A DNA stretch of 64,000 nt from Pseudomonas azotoformans (GTDB lineage Bacteria > Pseudomonadota > Gammaproteobacteria > Pseudomonadales > Pseudomonadaceae): positions 2,108,001 through 2,172,000 of the forward strand of contig NZ_LT629702.1 of NCBI RefSeq assembly GCF_900103345.1. Direction: 5' to 3'. Made by a program: the position numbers and the translations under genes. Position 1 is the first letter of the stretch. The number at the start of each line of letters is the position of its first letter. The notes under the pieces are model-generated. The model had not been told where the DNA came from. It did not search any database and was given only the letters and a program-made list of their open reading frames with translations. Positions 37,982 to 47,949 of this stretch are shown piece after piece.

Positions 37982-38485
37982 ATGGAATTCGCTTTCTATT
38001 TCGCATCGGGTATCGCGGTTGTGTCCACGCTTCGCGTGATCACCAACACCAACCCTGTGCACGCCCTGCTCTACCTGATCATTTCGCTGATCGCCGTGGC
38101 CATGACCTTCTTCAGCCTCGGCGCGCCGTTCGCCGGTGTGCTGGAAGTGATCGCCTACGCCGGTGCCATCATGGTGCTGTTCGTGTTTGTGGTAATGATG
38201 CTCAACCTGGGGCCGGCTTCGGTCGCCCAGGAGCGCGTCTGGCTCAAGCCCGGCATCTGGCTCGGCCCGGTTGTCCTGGCAGCGCTGCTGCTGGGTGAGC
38301 TGCTGTATGTGCTGTTCGCTCACCAGAGCGGCCAGGCCATCGGCCACACCACCGTGGATGCAAAAGCCGTGGGCATCAGCCTGTTCGGCCCGTACCTGCT
38401 GGTGGTCGAACTGGCGTCGATGCTGCTGCTCGCTGCAGCCGTCACCGCCTTCCACTTGGGCCGCAACGAAGCCAAGGAGCAATGA
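37982..38485 (+). CDS. nuoJ: NADH-quinone oxidoreductase subunit J
   Basis: A 167-residue membrane subunit with five predicted helices. The segment [20 protein letters not shown] is the typical third helix with its pi-bulge region. The stop overlaps an upstream nuoK ATG. Confidence 0.95.
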   Translation: MEFAFYFASGIAVVSTLRVITNTNPVHALLYLIISLIAVAMTFFSLGAPFAGVLEVIAYAGAIMVLFVFVVMMLNLGPASVAQERVWLKPGIWLGPVVLAALLLGELLYVLFAHQSGQAIGHTTVDAKAVGISLFGPYLLVVELASMLLLAAAVTAFHLGRNEAKEQ

Positions 38486-38487
38486 CG

Positions 38488-38796
38488 ATGCCTGCTATCC
38501 CTTTGGAGCATGGTCTGGCGGTCGCCGGCATCCTGTTCTGCCTTGGCCTGGTCGGCCTGATGGTCCGCCGTAACATTCTGTTCGTGTTGATGAGCCTGGA
38601 AATCATGATGAACGCCGCGGCACTTGCGTTCATCGTTGCGGGTGCACGTTGGGGCCAGCCGGATGGACAAGTCATGTTCATCCTGGTGATCAGCCTGGCA
38701 GCCGCCGAGGCCAGCATTGGCCTGGCGATCCTGCTGCAACTGTATCGTCGCTTCCACACGCTTGATATCGACGCTGCCAGTGAGATGCGCGGATGA
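38488..38796 (+). CDS. nuoK: NADH-quinone oxidoreductase subunit K
   Basis: A 102-residue membrane subunit with three helices. The two conserved membrane glutamates of the proton path are in [11 protein letters not shown] and [12 protein letters not shown]. Two ATGs are possible. I chose 38488, nine bases after AAGGAG. The ATG at 38482 overlaps the nuoJ stop but is only three bases from that site. Confidence 0.93.
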   Translation: MPAIPLEHGLAVAGILFCLGLVGLMVRRNILFVLMSLEIMMNAAALAFIVAGARWGQPDGQVMFILVISLAAAEASIGLAILLQLYRRFHTLDIDAASEMRG

Positions 38797-40646
38797 ACAT
38801 GATCTTTCTGACTTTCGTATTCCCCCTGATCGGTTTCCTGCTGCTGTCGTTCTCCCGTGGACGCTGGTCGGAAAACCTCTCGGCCCTGGTGGGCGTGGGT
38901 TCCATTGGCCTGTCGGCGATCGTCGCCGCCTACGTCATCTGGCAATTCAACGTGGCGCCGCCGGAAGGCGGTCACTACACCCTGGTGCTGTGGCAGTGGA
39001 TGTCGGTGGAGGGCTTCAAGCCCAACTTCGCCCTCTACGTCGACGGCCTGTCGATCACCATGCTCGGCGTGGTTGTCGGCGTGGGCTTCCTGATCCACCT
39101 GTTCGCGTCCTGGTACATGCGCGGTGAAGCCGGCTACTCGCGCTTCTTCTCGTACACCAACCTGTTTATTGCCAGCATGCTGTTCCTGGTGCTCGGCGAT
39201 AACCTGTTGTTCCTGTACTTCGGCTGGGAAGGCGTGGGCCTGTGCTCGTACCTGTTGATCGGTTTCTACTACAGCAACCGCAACAACGGTAACGCAGCCC
39301 TCAAGGCCTTTATCGTCACCCGCATCGGCGACGTGTTCATGGCCATCGGCCTGTTCATCCTGTTTCAACAGGTGGGCACGCTGAACATCCAGGAACTGCT
39401 GGTGCTGGCACCGCAGAAATTCCAGGTCGGTGACTTCTGGATCACCCTGGCTACCCTGATGCTGCTGGGCGGCGCCGTGGGTAAATCCGCGCAACTGCCA
39501 CTGCAAACCTGGCTGGCGGACGCGATGGCCGGCCCTACCCCGGTTTCCGCACTGATCCACGCGGCCACCATGGTCACCGCCGGTGTCTACCTGATCGCGC
39601 GTACCCACGGCCTGTTCACCCTGGCGCCGGACATCCTGCATCTGGTCGGCATCGTCGGTGGCGTGACCCTGGTCCTGGCTGGCTTTGCTGCCCTGGTACA
39701 GACCGACATCAAGCGCATCCTCGCCTACTCGACCATGAGCCAGATCGGCTACATGTTCCTGGCCCTGGGCGTTGGCGCCTGGGACGCGGCGATCTTCCAC
39801 CTGATGACCCACGCCTTCTTCAAGGCCCTGCTGTTCCTCGCCTCCGGTGCGGTGATCGTTGCCTGCCACCACGAGCAGAACATCTTCAAGATGGGCGGCC
39901 TGTGGAAGAAACTGCCACTGGCCTACGCCAGCTTCATCGTCGGTGGTGCCGCCCTGGCCGCCCTGCCGCTGGTGACCGCCGGTTTCTACTCGAAGGATGA
40001 GATCCTTTGGGAAGCCTTCGCCAGCGGCAACCAGAACCTGCTGTACGCAGGCCTGGTGGGTGCATTCATGACCTCGCTGTACACCTTCCGCCTGATCTTC
40101 ATCACCTTCCACGGTGAAGCCAAGACCGAAGCCCACGCAGGCCACGGCATCTCGCACTGGTTGCCATTGTCGGTACTGATCATCCTGTCGACCTTCGTCG
40201 GCGCCATGATCACTCCGCCTCTGCACGGTGTACTGCCGCAAAGCGTCGGCCATGCCGGCGGCGCAGCCCAGCACAGCCTGGAAATCGCCTCGGGCGCCAT
40301 CGCCATTGCCGGTATCCTGCTGGCGGCCCTGCTGTTCCTCGGCAAGCGTCGCTTCGTGACAGCCGTCGCCAACAGTGGTATTGGCCGCTTCCTGTCGGCC
40401 TGGTGGTTCGCTGCCTGGGGCTTCGACTGGATCTACGACAAACTGTTCGTCAAGCCTTACCTCGCCATCAGCCACATTCTGCGCAAAGACCCGCTCGACC
40501 AGACCATCGGTCTGATCCCGCGTGCCGCCAAGGCCGGTCACACCGCCCTGAGCCGCAGCGAGACTGGCCAGTTGCGTTGGTACGCTGCTTCCATGGCTGC
40601 CGGTGCGGTACTGGTTATTGGCGCCATCGTCGTGGTAGCGGTCTGA
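38793..40646 (+). CDS. nuoL: NADH-quinone oxidoreductase subunit L
   Basis: A 617-residue antiporter-like proton-pumping subunit. Key parts are [18 protein letters not shown] (catalytic Glu of helix 5), the Lys-bearing [20 protein letters not shown] and the long lateral helix HL at the C-terminus. It overlaps nuoK by 4 bp. Confidence 0.97.
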   Translation: MNMIFLTFVFPLIGFLLLSFSRGRWSENLSALVGVGSIGLSAIVAAYVIWQFNVAPPEGGHYTLVLWQWMSVEGFKPNFALYVDGLSITMLGVVVGVGFLIHLFASWYMRGEAGYSRFFSYTNLFIASMLFLVLGDNLLFLYFGWEGVGLCSYLLIGFYYSNRNNGNAALKAFIVTRIGDVFMAIGLFILFQQVGTLNIQELLVLAPQKFQVGDFWITLATLMLLGGAVGKSAQLPLQTWLADAMAGPTPVSALIHAATMVTAGVYLIARTHGLFTLAPDILHLVGIVGGVTLVLAGFAALVQTDIKRILAYSTMSQIGYMFLALGVGAWDAAIFHLMTHAFFKALLFLASGAVIVACHHEQNIFKMGGLWKKLPLAYASFIVGGAALAALPLVTAGFYSKDEILWEAFASGNQNLLYAGLVGAFMTSLYTFRLIFITFHGEAKTEAHAGHGISHWLPLSVLIILSTFVGAMITPPLHGVLPQSVGHAGGAAQHSLEIASGAIAIAGILLAALLFLGKRRFVTAVANSGIGRFLSAWWFAAWGFDWIYDKLFVKPYLAISHILRKDPLDQTIGLIPRAAKAGHTALSRSETGQLRWYAASMAAGAVLVIGAIVVVAV

Positions 40647-40695
40647 TTATGAACATTGCCAACTTTGCGAACTTGCGAAAGGAAACGAGCCTGTC

Positions 40696-42228
40696 ATGAT
40701 TCTGCCCTGGCTAATCCTGATCCCCTTCATCGGCGGCCTGCTCTGCTGGATGGGTGAACGCTTCGGCGCCACCCTCCCCCGCTGGATTGCGTTGCTGACC
40801 ATGTCCCTGGAACTCGCGCTCGGCCTCTGGCTGTGGGCCCATGGCGACTATTCATTTGCTCCGGCACCGGGTTTCGATCCCACCTTCGCGCTTGAATTCA
40901 AGCACGTGTGGATCCAGCGCTTCGGCATCAACGTGCACCTGGCCCTCGACGGCCTGTCGCTGTTGATGATCCTGCTGACCGGCCTGCTGGGTATCCTCTC
41001 GGTACTCTGCTCCTGGAAAGAGATCCAGCGTCACGTGGGCTTCTTCCACCTGAACCTGATGTGGATCCTGGGCGGTGTCGTCGGCGTGTTCCTCGCCCTC
41101 GACCTGTTCATGTTCTTCTTCTTCTGGGAAATGATGCTGGTGCCGATGTACTTCCTCATCGCGCTCTGGGGTCACAGTTCTTCGGACGGCAAGAAAACCC
41201 GGATCTACGCGGCGACCAAGTTCTTCATCTTCACCCAGGCTTCCGGCCTGATCATGTTGGTGGCGATCCTGGGCCTGGTACTGGTCAACTTCAACAACAC
41301 CGGCGTGATTACCTTCAACTACGCCGACCTGTTGAAGACCAAGATGTCCCTGACCACCGAGTACATCCTGATGTTGGGCTTCTTCATCGCGTTTGCGGTG
41401 AAGCTGCCGGTGGTGCCGTTCCACTCCTGGCTGCCCGATGCGCACGCCCAGGCGCCGACGGCCGGTTCCGTGGACCTGGCCGGTATCCTGCTGAAGACAG
41501 CAGCCTACGGCCTGCTGCGTTTCGCCCTGCCGCTGTTCCCGAATGCCTCGGCCGAATTCGCGCCGATCGCCATGACCCTGGGTCTGATCGGGATCTTCTA
41601 CGGTGCGTTCCTGGCGTTTGCGCAAACCGACATCAAGCGTCTGATTGCCTTTTCGTCCGTTTCCCACATGGGCTTCGTACTGATCGGCATCTACTCCGGC
41701 AGCCAACTGGCGCTGCAAGGCGCGGTGATCCAGATGTTGGCCCACGGTGTCTCAGCCGCTGCACTGTTTATCCTGAGTGGCCAGCTGTACGAGCGCCTGC
41801 ACACCCGTGACATGCGTGAAATGGGTGGCGTGTGGTCGCGCATCGCCTACCTGCCGGCGATCAGCCTATTCTTCGCCGCCGCGTCCCTGGGCTTGCCGGG
41901 CACCGGCAACTTCATCGGCGAGTTCCTGATCCTGATGGGTGCCTTCGTGCAAACGCCGTGGATCAGTGCGATTGCTACCTCCGGCCTGGTATTCGGTTCG
42001 GTCTACTCGCTGATCATGATCCACCGCGCCTACTTCGGCCCGGCCAAGTCCGACACCGTCCTGCAAGGGATGGACGCTCGCGAACTGATCATGGTGCTCG
42101 GCCTGGCGGTACTGCTGATCTACATCGGCGTGTACCCGCAACCGTTCCTGGACACTTCTGCCGCAACGATGCATGGCGTGCAGCAGTGGTTCGGCACCGC
42201 CTTCTCTCAACTCGCTTCGGCCCGGTAA
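40696..42228 (+). CDS. nuoM: NADH-quinone oxidoreductase subunit M
   Basis: A 510-residue antiporter-like subunit with about 14 helices. The pumping residues are in [20 protein letters not shown] and [20 protein letters not shown]. It starts 49 bp after nuoL. Confidence 0.97.
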   Translation: MILPWLILIPFIGGLLCWMGERFGATLPRWIALLTMSLELALGLWLWAHGDYSFAPAPGFDPTFALEFKHVWIQRFGINVHLALDGLSLLMILLTGLLGILSVLCSWKEIQRHVGFFHLNLMWILGGVVGVFLALDLFMFFFFWEMMLVPMYFLIALWGHSSSDGKKTRIYAATKFFIFTQASGLIMLVAILGLVLVNFNNTGVITFNYADLLKTKMSLTTEYILMLGFFIAFAVKLPVVPFHSWLPDAHAQAPTAGSVDLAGILLKTAAYGLLRFALPLFPNASAEFAPIAMTLGLIGIFYGAFLAFAQTDIKRLIAFSSVSHMGFVLIGIYSGSQLALQGAVIQMLAHGVSAAALFILSGQLYERLHTRDMREMGGVWSRIAYLPAISLFFAAASLGLPGTGNFIGEFLILMGAFVQTPWISAIATSGLVFGSVYSLIMIHRAYFGPAKSDTVLQGMDARELIMVLGLAVLLIYIGVYPQPFLDTSAATMHGVQQWFGTAFSQLASAR

Positions 42229-42235
42229 GAGCGCT

Positions 42236-43699
42236 ATGGAATTCACGATCCAACACTTTATCGCGCTTGCGCCGCTGCTGATCACCAGCCTCACCATCGT
42301 GGTGGTGATGCTGGCGATCGCCTGGCGCCGCAATCACTCGCAAACGTTCCTGCTGTCCTGTGCCGGCCTGAACCTGGCCCTGCTGTCGATCATCCCGGCC
42401 CTCAAGGTCGCGCCACTGGCGGTCACACCATTGATGATGGTCGATGACTTCGCCCTGCTGTATATCGCGCTGATCCTGGTCGCGACCCTGGCCTGCGTCA
42501 CCCTCGCCCACGCCTACATGGGCGAAGGCGGCACCGGTTACCCAGGCAACAAGGAAGAGCTGTACCTGCTGATCCTGCTGGCTGCGGCCGGTGGCATCGT
42601 GCTGGTCAGTGCACAGCACCTGGCCGGCTTGTTCATCGGCCTGGAACTGCTGTCGATCCCGACCTATGGCCTGGTGGCCTATGCCTTCTTCAACAAGCGC
42701 TCCCTGGAAGCCGGCATCAAGTACATGGTGCTGTCGGCCGCTGGTTCCGCGTTCCTGTTGTTCGGTATGGCCCTGCTCTACGCCGAAGCCGGCAGCCTGA
42801 GCTTCACCGGTATCGGCCACGCCCTGGCCACCACCAGCCTGCCTGCGCCAATCGCCCAACTGGGCCTGGCCATGATGCTGATCGGCCTGGCGTTCAAGCT
42901 GTCGCTGGTGCCGTTCCACCTGTGGACCCCGGACGTGTACGAAGGCGCCCCGGCGCCGGTGGCTGCGTTCCTGGCCACCGCATCGAAGGTTGCGGTGTTT
43001 GCGGTGATGGTGCGTCTGTTCCAGATCTCGCCTGTCGCCAACACCGGTGTGCTGAGCAACGTGCTGACCGTGATCGCCATCGCGTCGATCCTGTTCGGTA
43101 ACCTGCTGGCCCTGACCCAGAACAACCTCAAGCGTCTGCTGGGTTACTCCTCCATCGCTCACTTCGGCTACCTGCTGATCGCCCTGGTGGCGAGCAAAGG
43201 CCTGGCCGTGGAAGCCATGGGCGTGTACCTGGTCACCTACGTGATCACCAGCCTGGGTGCATTTGGCGTGATCACGCTGATGTCCTCGCCGTTCAAAGGC
43301 CGTGACGCCGATGCCCTGTACGAGTACCGCGGCCTGTTCTGGCGCCGTCCGTACCTGACCGCCGTACTGACCGTGATGATGCTGTCCCTGGCTGGTATTC
43401 CGCTCACTGCGGGCTTCATCGGCAAGTTCTACATCGTCGCGACCGGTGTTGAAGCACACGAGTGGTGGTTGGTTGCCTCCCTGGTACTGGGCAGCGCCAT
43501 CGGCGTGTTCTACTACCTGCGCGTGATGGTCACCCTGTACCTGATCGAGCCGAACCTGCGCCGTGTGGATGCCGAGCTGCATTGGGAACAGAAGGCAGGC
43601 GGCGTGATGCTGTTGGCCATCGCCCTGCTCGCGTTCTTCCTGGGCGTGTACCCACAACCGTTGCTGACCCTGGTGCAGCACGCGGTATTGGGTGTTTGA
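42236..43699 (+). CDS. nuoN: NADH-quinone oxidoreductase subunit N
   Basis: A 487-residue antiporter-like subunit, last gene of the operon. [20 protein letters not shown] holds the conserved Glu, and [19 protein letters not shown] the Lys. I used the ATG 7 bp after the nuoM stop. A strong palindromic terminator follows. Confidence 0.97.
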   Translation: MEFTIQHFIALAPLLITSLTIVVVMLAIAWRRNHSQTFLLSCAGLNLALLSIIPALKVAPLAVTPLMMVDDFALLYIALILVATLACVTLAHAYMGEGGTGYPGNKEELYLLILLAAAGGIVLVSAQHLAGLFIGLELLSIPTYGLVAYAFFNKRSLEAGIKYMVLSAAGSAFLLFGMALLYAEAGSLSFTGIGHALATTSLPAPIAQLGLAMMLIGLAFKLSLVPFHLWTPDVYEGAPAPVAAFLATASKVAVFAVMVRLFQISPVANTGVLSNVLTVIAIASILFGNLLALTQNNLKRLLGYSSIAHFGYLLIALVASKGLAVEAMGVYLVTYVITSLGAFGVITLMSSPFKGRDADALYEYRGLFWRRPYLTAVLTVMMLSLAGIPLTAGFIGKFYIVATGVEAHEWWLVASLVLGSAIGVFYYLRVMVTLYLIEPNLRRVDAELHWEQKAGGVMLLAIALLAFFLGVYPQPLLTLVQHAVLGV

Positions 43700-43722
43700 T
43701 CGCTTAGCGGGATGCAGTCAAC

Positions 43723-43748
43723 AAAACGGCGCCCTAGGGCGCCGTTTT
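43723..43748 (+). terminator. Terminator of the nuo operon
   Basis: A perfect 26-bp palindrome with arms AAAACGGCGCCCT / AGGGCGCCGTTTT, 23 bp after the nuoN stop. Confidence 0.9.
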
Positions 43749-43938
43749 GCATTCTGGGCAATGGGTTCAAACACCCTCTTCAACTCACGGAAATTTCCTC
43801 TTCCACTCGCCTACTCATCTGGCATATGCACGCCGAAGCCCGCCGTATGGTGTTTGAGTTTTAGGAAAGTTCCCACAGCAAGGTCACTTGACCATAAGCA
43901 GGTGGGCCACCAAACTCTACGCAGGCTACGTACAGAAC
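43749..43938. promoter_or_regulatory. Promoter/operator region of the toxin-antitoxin pair
   Basis: 190 bp between the nuo terminator and the toxin ATG. It contains two similar decamer dyads, GGAAATTTCC at 43789-43798 and GGAAAGTTCC at 43864-43873, which are candidate operators for the HTH antitoxin. Confidence 0.45.
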
Positions 43939-44289
43939 ATGGATGCTCTATTTATCGAACTGCCGGCCTTCGAGCGGCATCGCAAGGACTATCTGAGTGA
44001 CGAGCTTTTCCAGGGTTTTCAACAAGAGTTGATGAAGAACCCGGAAGCAGGAGATGTGATCGAGGGAACAGGCGGACTGCGCAAAGTTCGCTTCATCGAT
44101 GAGCGACGCAACAAAGGCAAGCGCGGTGGCCTGCGGGTCATTTACTACTGGTGGTCGGGCGGCACGCAATTCTGGCTATTCACCCTGTACGGCAAGCACG
44201 AACAGGATGACCTGACACCACAGCACAAAAAAGCCCTGAAACACATGCTGGACAGGGAAATCAAAGCGAGAACACACCATGAAACGTGA
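43939..44289 (+). CDS. RelE/HigB-type toxin
   Basis: A 116-residue protein of the RelE/HigB superfamily, whose members are ribosome-dependent mRNA interferases. It begins MDALFIELPAFERHRKDYLS and contains GTGGLRKVRF and KGKRGGLRVIYYWW, the conserved basic/aromatic core. I prefer the ATG at 43939, which matches family starts; a TTG 17 codons earlier also has an AGG nearby. The toxin gene comes first and overlaps the antitoxin by 11 bp, the HigBA order. Activity is inferred from the family only. Confidence 0.87.
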   Translation: MDALFIELPAFERHRKDYLSDELFQGFQQELMKNPEAGDVIEGTGGLRKVRFIDERRNKGKRGGLRVIYYWWSGGTQFWLFTLYGKHEQDDLTPQHKKALKHMLDREIKARTHHET

Positions 44290-44593
44290 AATCTTTTCCG
44301 AACTGGTCGAAGGCTTCGACGCCTTGGCAAACGAACGCCAAGGCAAAGTCACCCTGCGAACCCATAAGGTTCATCTCAACCAACTGGAGCCGCTTACCGC
44401 CGAGGAGGTGGTCGCCGTGCGCCAACAACTCAACCTCTCCCGGTCGGTGTTCGCCATGTACCTGCGCACCAACACCCGCACCCTGGAAAACTGGGAGCAA
44501 GGCCGGGCCAAGCCGAATGCCCAGGCTGCCACACTGATTCGCCTGGTGGCACGTTTTCCTGAGACCGTGGCGCAACTTGCCGCTTTGGGTTGA
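44279..44593 (+). CDS. HTH antitoxin (HigA/NadS-like)
   Basis: A 104-residue XRE-type DNA-binding protein. The helix-turn-helix is at about residues 45-80 (VRQQLNLSRSVFAMYLRTNT, then LENWEQGRAKPN). The N-terminal part should wrap the toxin. It probably represses its own promoter through the dyads upstream of the toxin. A terminator follows 15 bp after the stop. Confidence 0.87.
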   Translation: MKREIFSELVEGFDALANERQGKVTLRTHKVHLNQLEPLTAEEVVAVRQQLNLSRSVFAMYLRTNTRTLENWEQGRAKPNAQAATLIRLVARFPETVAQLAALG

Positions 44594-44605
44594 TCTGCAA
44601 TTGCC

Positions 44606-44642
44606 TCAAAAAAAAACGCCCCGGACATTCGGGGCGTTTTTC
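44606..44642. terminator. Bidirectional terminator
   Basis: The stem ACGCCCCG / CGGGGCGT with loop GACATT is flanked by a run of nine or more As and five Ts. It serves the antitoxin and the convergent outer-membrane protein gene. Confidence 0.9.
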
Positions 44643-44653
44643 GGTGCATCGCG

Positions 44654-45406
44654 TCAGAAAGCGATACCGACCTTGAAGCCGTACTCGTTACGCTTGAGCT
44701 TGGTGTTGTCGGCCACTTCGGAGTCACCGTCGAGCTTGTACTCGGTGCGGGTGTAGTACAGGCCCGCGACCACCGGCAGGTCACCCTTCTGGTTCATCAA
44801 CAGGCTGACTTCGGCGTAGGGGTTGGTGCGGTCCTTGAGGTCGACGGTGTCGCTGCCGAAGTCATCCACCTTGAGCTTGGTGCGGCCATCAATGGTACGA
44901 CGGGCGCCGGCTTCGACACGCAGGGTCATGTCATCGAACTGGTGGTTATAGCCCAGGGCCGCCTTGGCGAACGGCGATTTGTTGGTGAGCTTCACATCAA
45001 GGTCGTTGATCTCTGGCTCGTAGCGGGTCCAGCTGTAGCCGCCACCGACGATCACGTCGACAAAATTGCGCGCATCCAGCGCGGCACGCCAGCCCAGGTC
45101 CAGGTCAGCCTGGCCTTCCTTGAGTTTGTTATCGCTCTTTTCGCCGTACTTGGCTTCGATACCGGCCTGGTAGATAAAGCCGGATTCGGCAGTGAGCTTG
45201 TTGCCGAAGTTGTAGAACAGGCCGGCCTCAGGCATGTGGCTCTTGTCGCTTTCGCTGCCGCCTTCGAATTTGAAGTCGTTGTAGCTGCCCAGGATCCCGA
45301 AGGTGGAAATCGGGTCGGTGGACGGTGCGGCGAACACCACGGCAGGCGCAGCGACCAGCGCCAGCAGTGAGGAACCCTTGAGGAATTTTCCGAATAGCTT
45401 GGACAT
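44654..45406 (-). CDS. Predicted outer-membrane beta-barrel protein, unassigned
   Basis: A 250-residue protein with a signal peptide (1-26, ending VVFAAP). The mature part alternates polar and hydrophobic residues in strand-length runs with short acidic turns, has many Tyr/Phe girdle residues and ends in Phe (GFKVGIAF), the BAM signal of outer-membrane proteins. It fits a barrel of about ten strands. I do not recognise the family beyond generic porin-like/OmpW-size barrels, and the substrate is unknown. It is single-gene, with its own promoter region. Confidence 0.75.
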   Translation of the reverse strand: MSKLFGKFLKGSSLLALVAAPAVVFAAPSTDPISTFGILGSYNDFKFEGGSESDKSHMPEAGLFYNFGNKLTAESGFIYQAGIEAKYGEKSDNKLKEGQADLDLGWRAALDARNFVDVIVGGGYSWTRYEPEINDLDVKLTNKSPFAKAALGYNHQFDDMTLRVEAGARRTIDGRTKLKVDDFGSDTVDLKDRTNPYAEVSLLMNQKGDLPVVAGLYYTRTEYKLDGDSEVADNTKLKRNEYGFKVGIAF

Positions 45407-45533
45407 CGTTTTACATCTCCTTGTCTGGTGAGCAAATTATTCAGGAACCGCTTCGAACCCCGGCGAGCACCAAAGGTTCGAATTAATTTGCGTTGATTTG
45501 GAGGTAAAACGGTTCAGCGAAGGCTCTATCTCG

Positions 45534-46367
45534 CTATTGCTGGGTAGCGGCCTGGACCAAGCCATCAAGGCATTGCCGAAGCGATACCGAGTACGGCACG
45601 CGAATCCCGAAGGTTTCAGTCAGCACCTGCACCACCTCATCGGCACTGCCAAGCATGCGTTTTTCGCTCGGCCGATCCAGGGAGTGGATCGCATAGTGGG
45701 TGTTGTTCAGGGTATGGCGTTTGCCCGGCGCCAGGCGCGCGACCTTCAGTTGGCCGACGAATACCGAATTCGGGTGGGTGGAGACGTACCAGTTGCCGAT
45801 TTCGTAATCGATAGCCGCCTGTACTTGCAGGTCGAACACATACAGGCCGCGCCACTCCTCGGCCACTTGCGCCCACAAAGTGTAACTGCCCTGTCCGTCG
45901 AAGGTCAGACGATAAGGTTCATGAGCCGTGGCCTGCACCGCCTGCGTGTCCAACTGCAACGGGCTGCTGGGCACCATGCCGCCAAAGCCGACATCGGTGA
46001 TGTAGCGCACGCCGTCCAGGGTCACCAGGCTCAAGCGATGGGTACGCGCCGTACGCGCATCCGGCGGCCCGCCCATCACCACCCGACCGGTGATGCCTCG
46101 GGCGTCGAAACCGAGTTCCTGCAATAGCGCCAGGAACATCTGGTTCAGCTCATAGCAATAGCCCCCGCGCCCGTCCAACAGCACTTTTTGTTCAACACTC
46201 GGTAGGTCGATCGGCACCGGCAGCCGTACCAGGCTCGACAGGTTCTCGAAGGCAAAGCTGCACACATGGCGCAATTGCAGGTCCTGCAAGGTTTGCAGGG
46301 TGGGCGCCGGCGGCGTGTCATAACCCAGGCGTTGCAGGTAGAGGCGGCTATGGGTCAGCACAGGCAT
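45534..46367 (-). CDS. nhoA: Arylamine N-acetyltransferase
   Basis: A 277-residue cytosolic enzyme that moves acetyl groups from acetyl-CoA to arylamines, hydroxylamines and hydrazines. The Cys-His-Asp triad is clear: Cys71 in RGGYCYELN, His110 in ARTHRLSL and Asp125 in ITDVGFGG. The ATG at 46367 has AGGA seven bases upstream. A GTG six codons earlier is unlikely. No operon partner. Confidence 0.93.
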   Translation of the reverse strand: MPVLTHSRLYLQRLGYDTPPAPTLQTLQDLQLRHVCSFAFENLSSLVRLPVPIDLPSVEQKVLLDGRGGYCYELNQMFLALLQELGFDARGITGRVVMGGPPDARTARTHRLSLVTLDGVRYITDVGFGGMVPSSPLQLDTQAVQATAHEPYRLTFDGQGSYTLWAQVAEEWRGLYVFDLQVQAAIDYEIGNWYVSTHPNSVFVGQLKVARLAPGKRHTLNNTHYAIHSLDRPSEKRMLGSADEVVQVLTETFGIRVPYSVSLRQCLDGLVQAATQQ

Positions 46368-46487
46368 GGCACGATCCTTTGGCACAGGAAGAAGGCGTCA
46401 CTATGCCGCGCCCGCATGCAGATTGTCATTTTGAATGAACCTTTTTGAACGCTGCCCTATCCATCTATAACAACACAGGGAGGCAAC

Positions 46488-46724
46488 ATGAGTACCGCAA
46501 AAATCTACACGATCAATTATCAGCTGCACGGTCAACCGAAAACCTTTGTGGTGCGTGCCGAAGTGATGAACAACGCCGAGGCCTGGCACTGGGCGGCGGT
46601 GGATGCCGATATTGCCCATGTGAGTCGCGTGGGACGCGTGGGGCACGAGCAGGTCAAGAAGACGACCCGGCCCTGGGCGGAGAAGTTCGGGATTACGGAT
46701 GTCACGTGGATCGCACCCAAGTAA
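46488..46724 (+). CDS. Small conserved Pseudomonas protein, unknown function
   Basis: A 78-residue soluble protein with no signal peptide or membrane segment. An AGGGAGG ribosome site lies just before the ATG, which supports translation. The composition is balanced, with a basic/Trp-containing C-terminus (TTRPWAEKFGITDVTWIAPK). Its size and style match short Pseudomonas-restricted proteins. I assign no function. Confidence 0.65.
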   Translation: MSTAKIYTINYQLHGQPKTFVVRAEVMNNAEAWHWAAVDADIAHVSRVGRVGHEQVKKTTRPWAEKFGITDVTWIAPK

Positions 46725-46810
46725 GTGAACAGCCTCACCGTGCAAGGTGGGGCTTCCAACACCTTTTGCAGTTGACCGTTTGCCCATCATGAACAGGGCT
46801 AACGCTTCAG

Positions 46811-46823
46811 TGAAATCAATTCA
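46811..46823. promoter_or_regulatory. MetR-type box upstream of mesX
   Basis: TGAA ATCAA TTCA is an exact match to the classic MetR site TGAA-N5-TTCA, placed 116 bp before the mesX ATG in the 214-bp gap. MetR is the LysR-type activator of methionine synthase genes. The match is seen in the sequence; the regulation is inferred. Confidence 0.55.
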
Positions 46824-46938
46824 ATTTTACTCGACCTGTGCCCCGCCTAAACTACATCCTAATTATTGATACTCGAAATCAATCTGGCACCTGAACAACC
46901 CATCAGGTGTGCCCCAGAAATCAGGATGTCAGGTCACA

Positions 46939-47922
46939 ATGAACAGCGAGTTTGCCTTTACCCTCAAAACCCTTCGTTTCGACGAACATTATCATCCCTC
47001 GGAAAACACGCGCATCACCACCAACTTCGCCAACTTGGCCAGGGGCAAAAGCCGCCAGGAGAATCTGCGCAACACACTGAGGATGATCAACAATCGTTTC
47101 AATGCGTTGGCACAGTGGGATAACCCCAAGGGTGATCGCTACAGCGTGGAACTTGATATCGTCTCCGTTGAAATGGGCATTGACCCTGAACAGCGTGGCA
47201 ACGCCATCCCGCTGATTGAAATCTTGAAAACAACAATTGTCGATCAACACACCCATGAACGCATTGAGGGTATTGTCGGCAACAACTTCTCCTCTTATGT
47301 GCGAGATTATGACTTCAGTGTTGCCTTATCAGCGCACAACAAGGATCGGTCCGACTTCAGCACACCCGACAACTTTGGCGAGCTACACGGAAAGCTGTTC
47401 AAGCACTTCGTCAACTCAAGCACTTACAAAGAAAACTTCAAAAAACCGCCGGTAATCTGCCTGAGCGTTTCGAACACCAGGACCTATCATCGGACGGAAA
47501 ACCAGCACCCTGTACTAGGCTTCGAATACCAACAGGATGCCTACTCCTTGACGGATGAATACTTCAGCAAAATGGGATTGAAGGTTCGCTACTTCATGCC
47601 TTCAAACAGTGTTGCGCCGTTGGCCTTTTATTTTTCCGGTGATTTGCTGGCGGATTACACCAACCTTGAACTTATCAGCACCATCAGCACCATGGACACC
47701 TTCCAGAAGATTTACCGGCCCGAGATCTACAATGCCAATTCGGCCGCCGGGAAATCCTATCATCCCAGTTTGAAGCATCAGGACTATTCACTGACGCTGA
47801 TTGTTTACGATCGAGAAGAACGCAGCCGCCTGGCCATTGAACAGGGAAAATTTGTTGAAGAGCACTTCATCAAACCCTACCAGGCTGTTCTTCAACAGTG
47901 GTCCGCCAACTGCACGCTTTGA
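46939..47922 (+). CDS. mesX: MesX (DUF1852), partner of methionine synthase MesD
   Basis: A 327-residue protein matching DUF1852, a family found beside a short MetE-like protein. In published work on folate-independent methionine synthases, the DUF1852 protein, called MesX, is needed for function of the MesD type together with oxygen. The start MNSEFAFTLKT is chosen at the ATG eight bases after an AGG. It lies 27 bp before mesD. Base composition is visibly less GC-rich than in the neighbouring housekeeping genes, which hints at separate ancestry. Its chemistry is unresolved; a role in supplying the methyl group is an inference. Confidence 0.88.
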   Translation: MNSEFAFTLKTLRFDEHYHPSENTRITTNFANLARGKSRQENLRNTLRMINNRFNALAQWDNPKGDRYSVELDIVSVEMGIDPEQRGNAIPLIEILKTTIVDQHTHERIEGIVGNNFSSYVRDYDFSVALSAHNKDRSDFSTPDNFGELHGKLFKHFVNSSTYKENFKKPPVICLSVSNTRTYHRTENQHPVLGFEYQQDAYSLTDEYFSKMGLKVRYFMPSNSVAPLAFYFSGDLLADYTNLELISTISTMDTFQKIYRPEIYNANSAAGKSYHPSLKHQDYSLTLIVYDREERSRLAIEQGKFVEEHFIKPYQAVLQQWSANCTL

Positions 47923-47949
47923 CGCATTAATACTACAAGGTCATCCCTG

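Noticed and set aside
46939..47922. Horizontal transfer of mesX as a firm conclusion
   Set aside because: GC is visibly lower, but no mobile genes, tRNA or direct repeats bound the module, so I leave it as a hint only.
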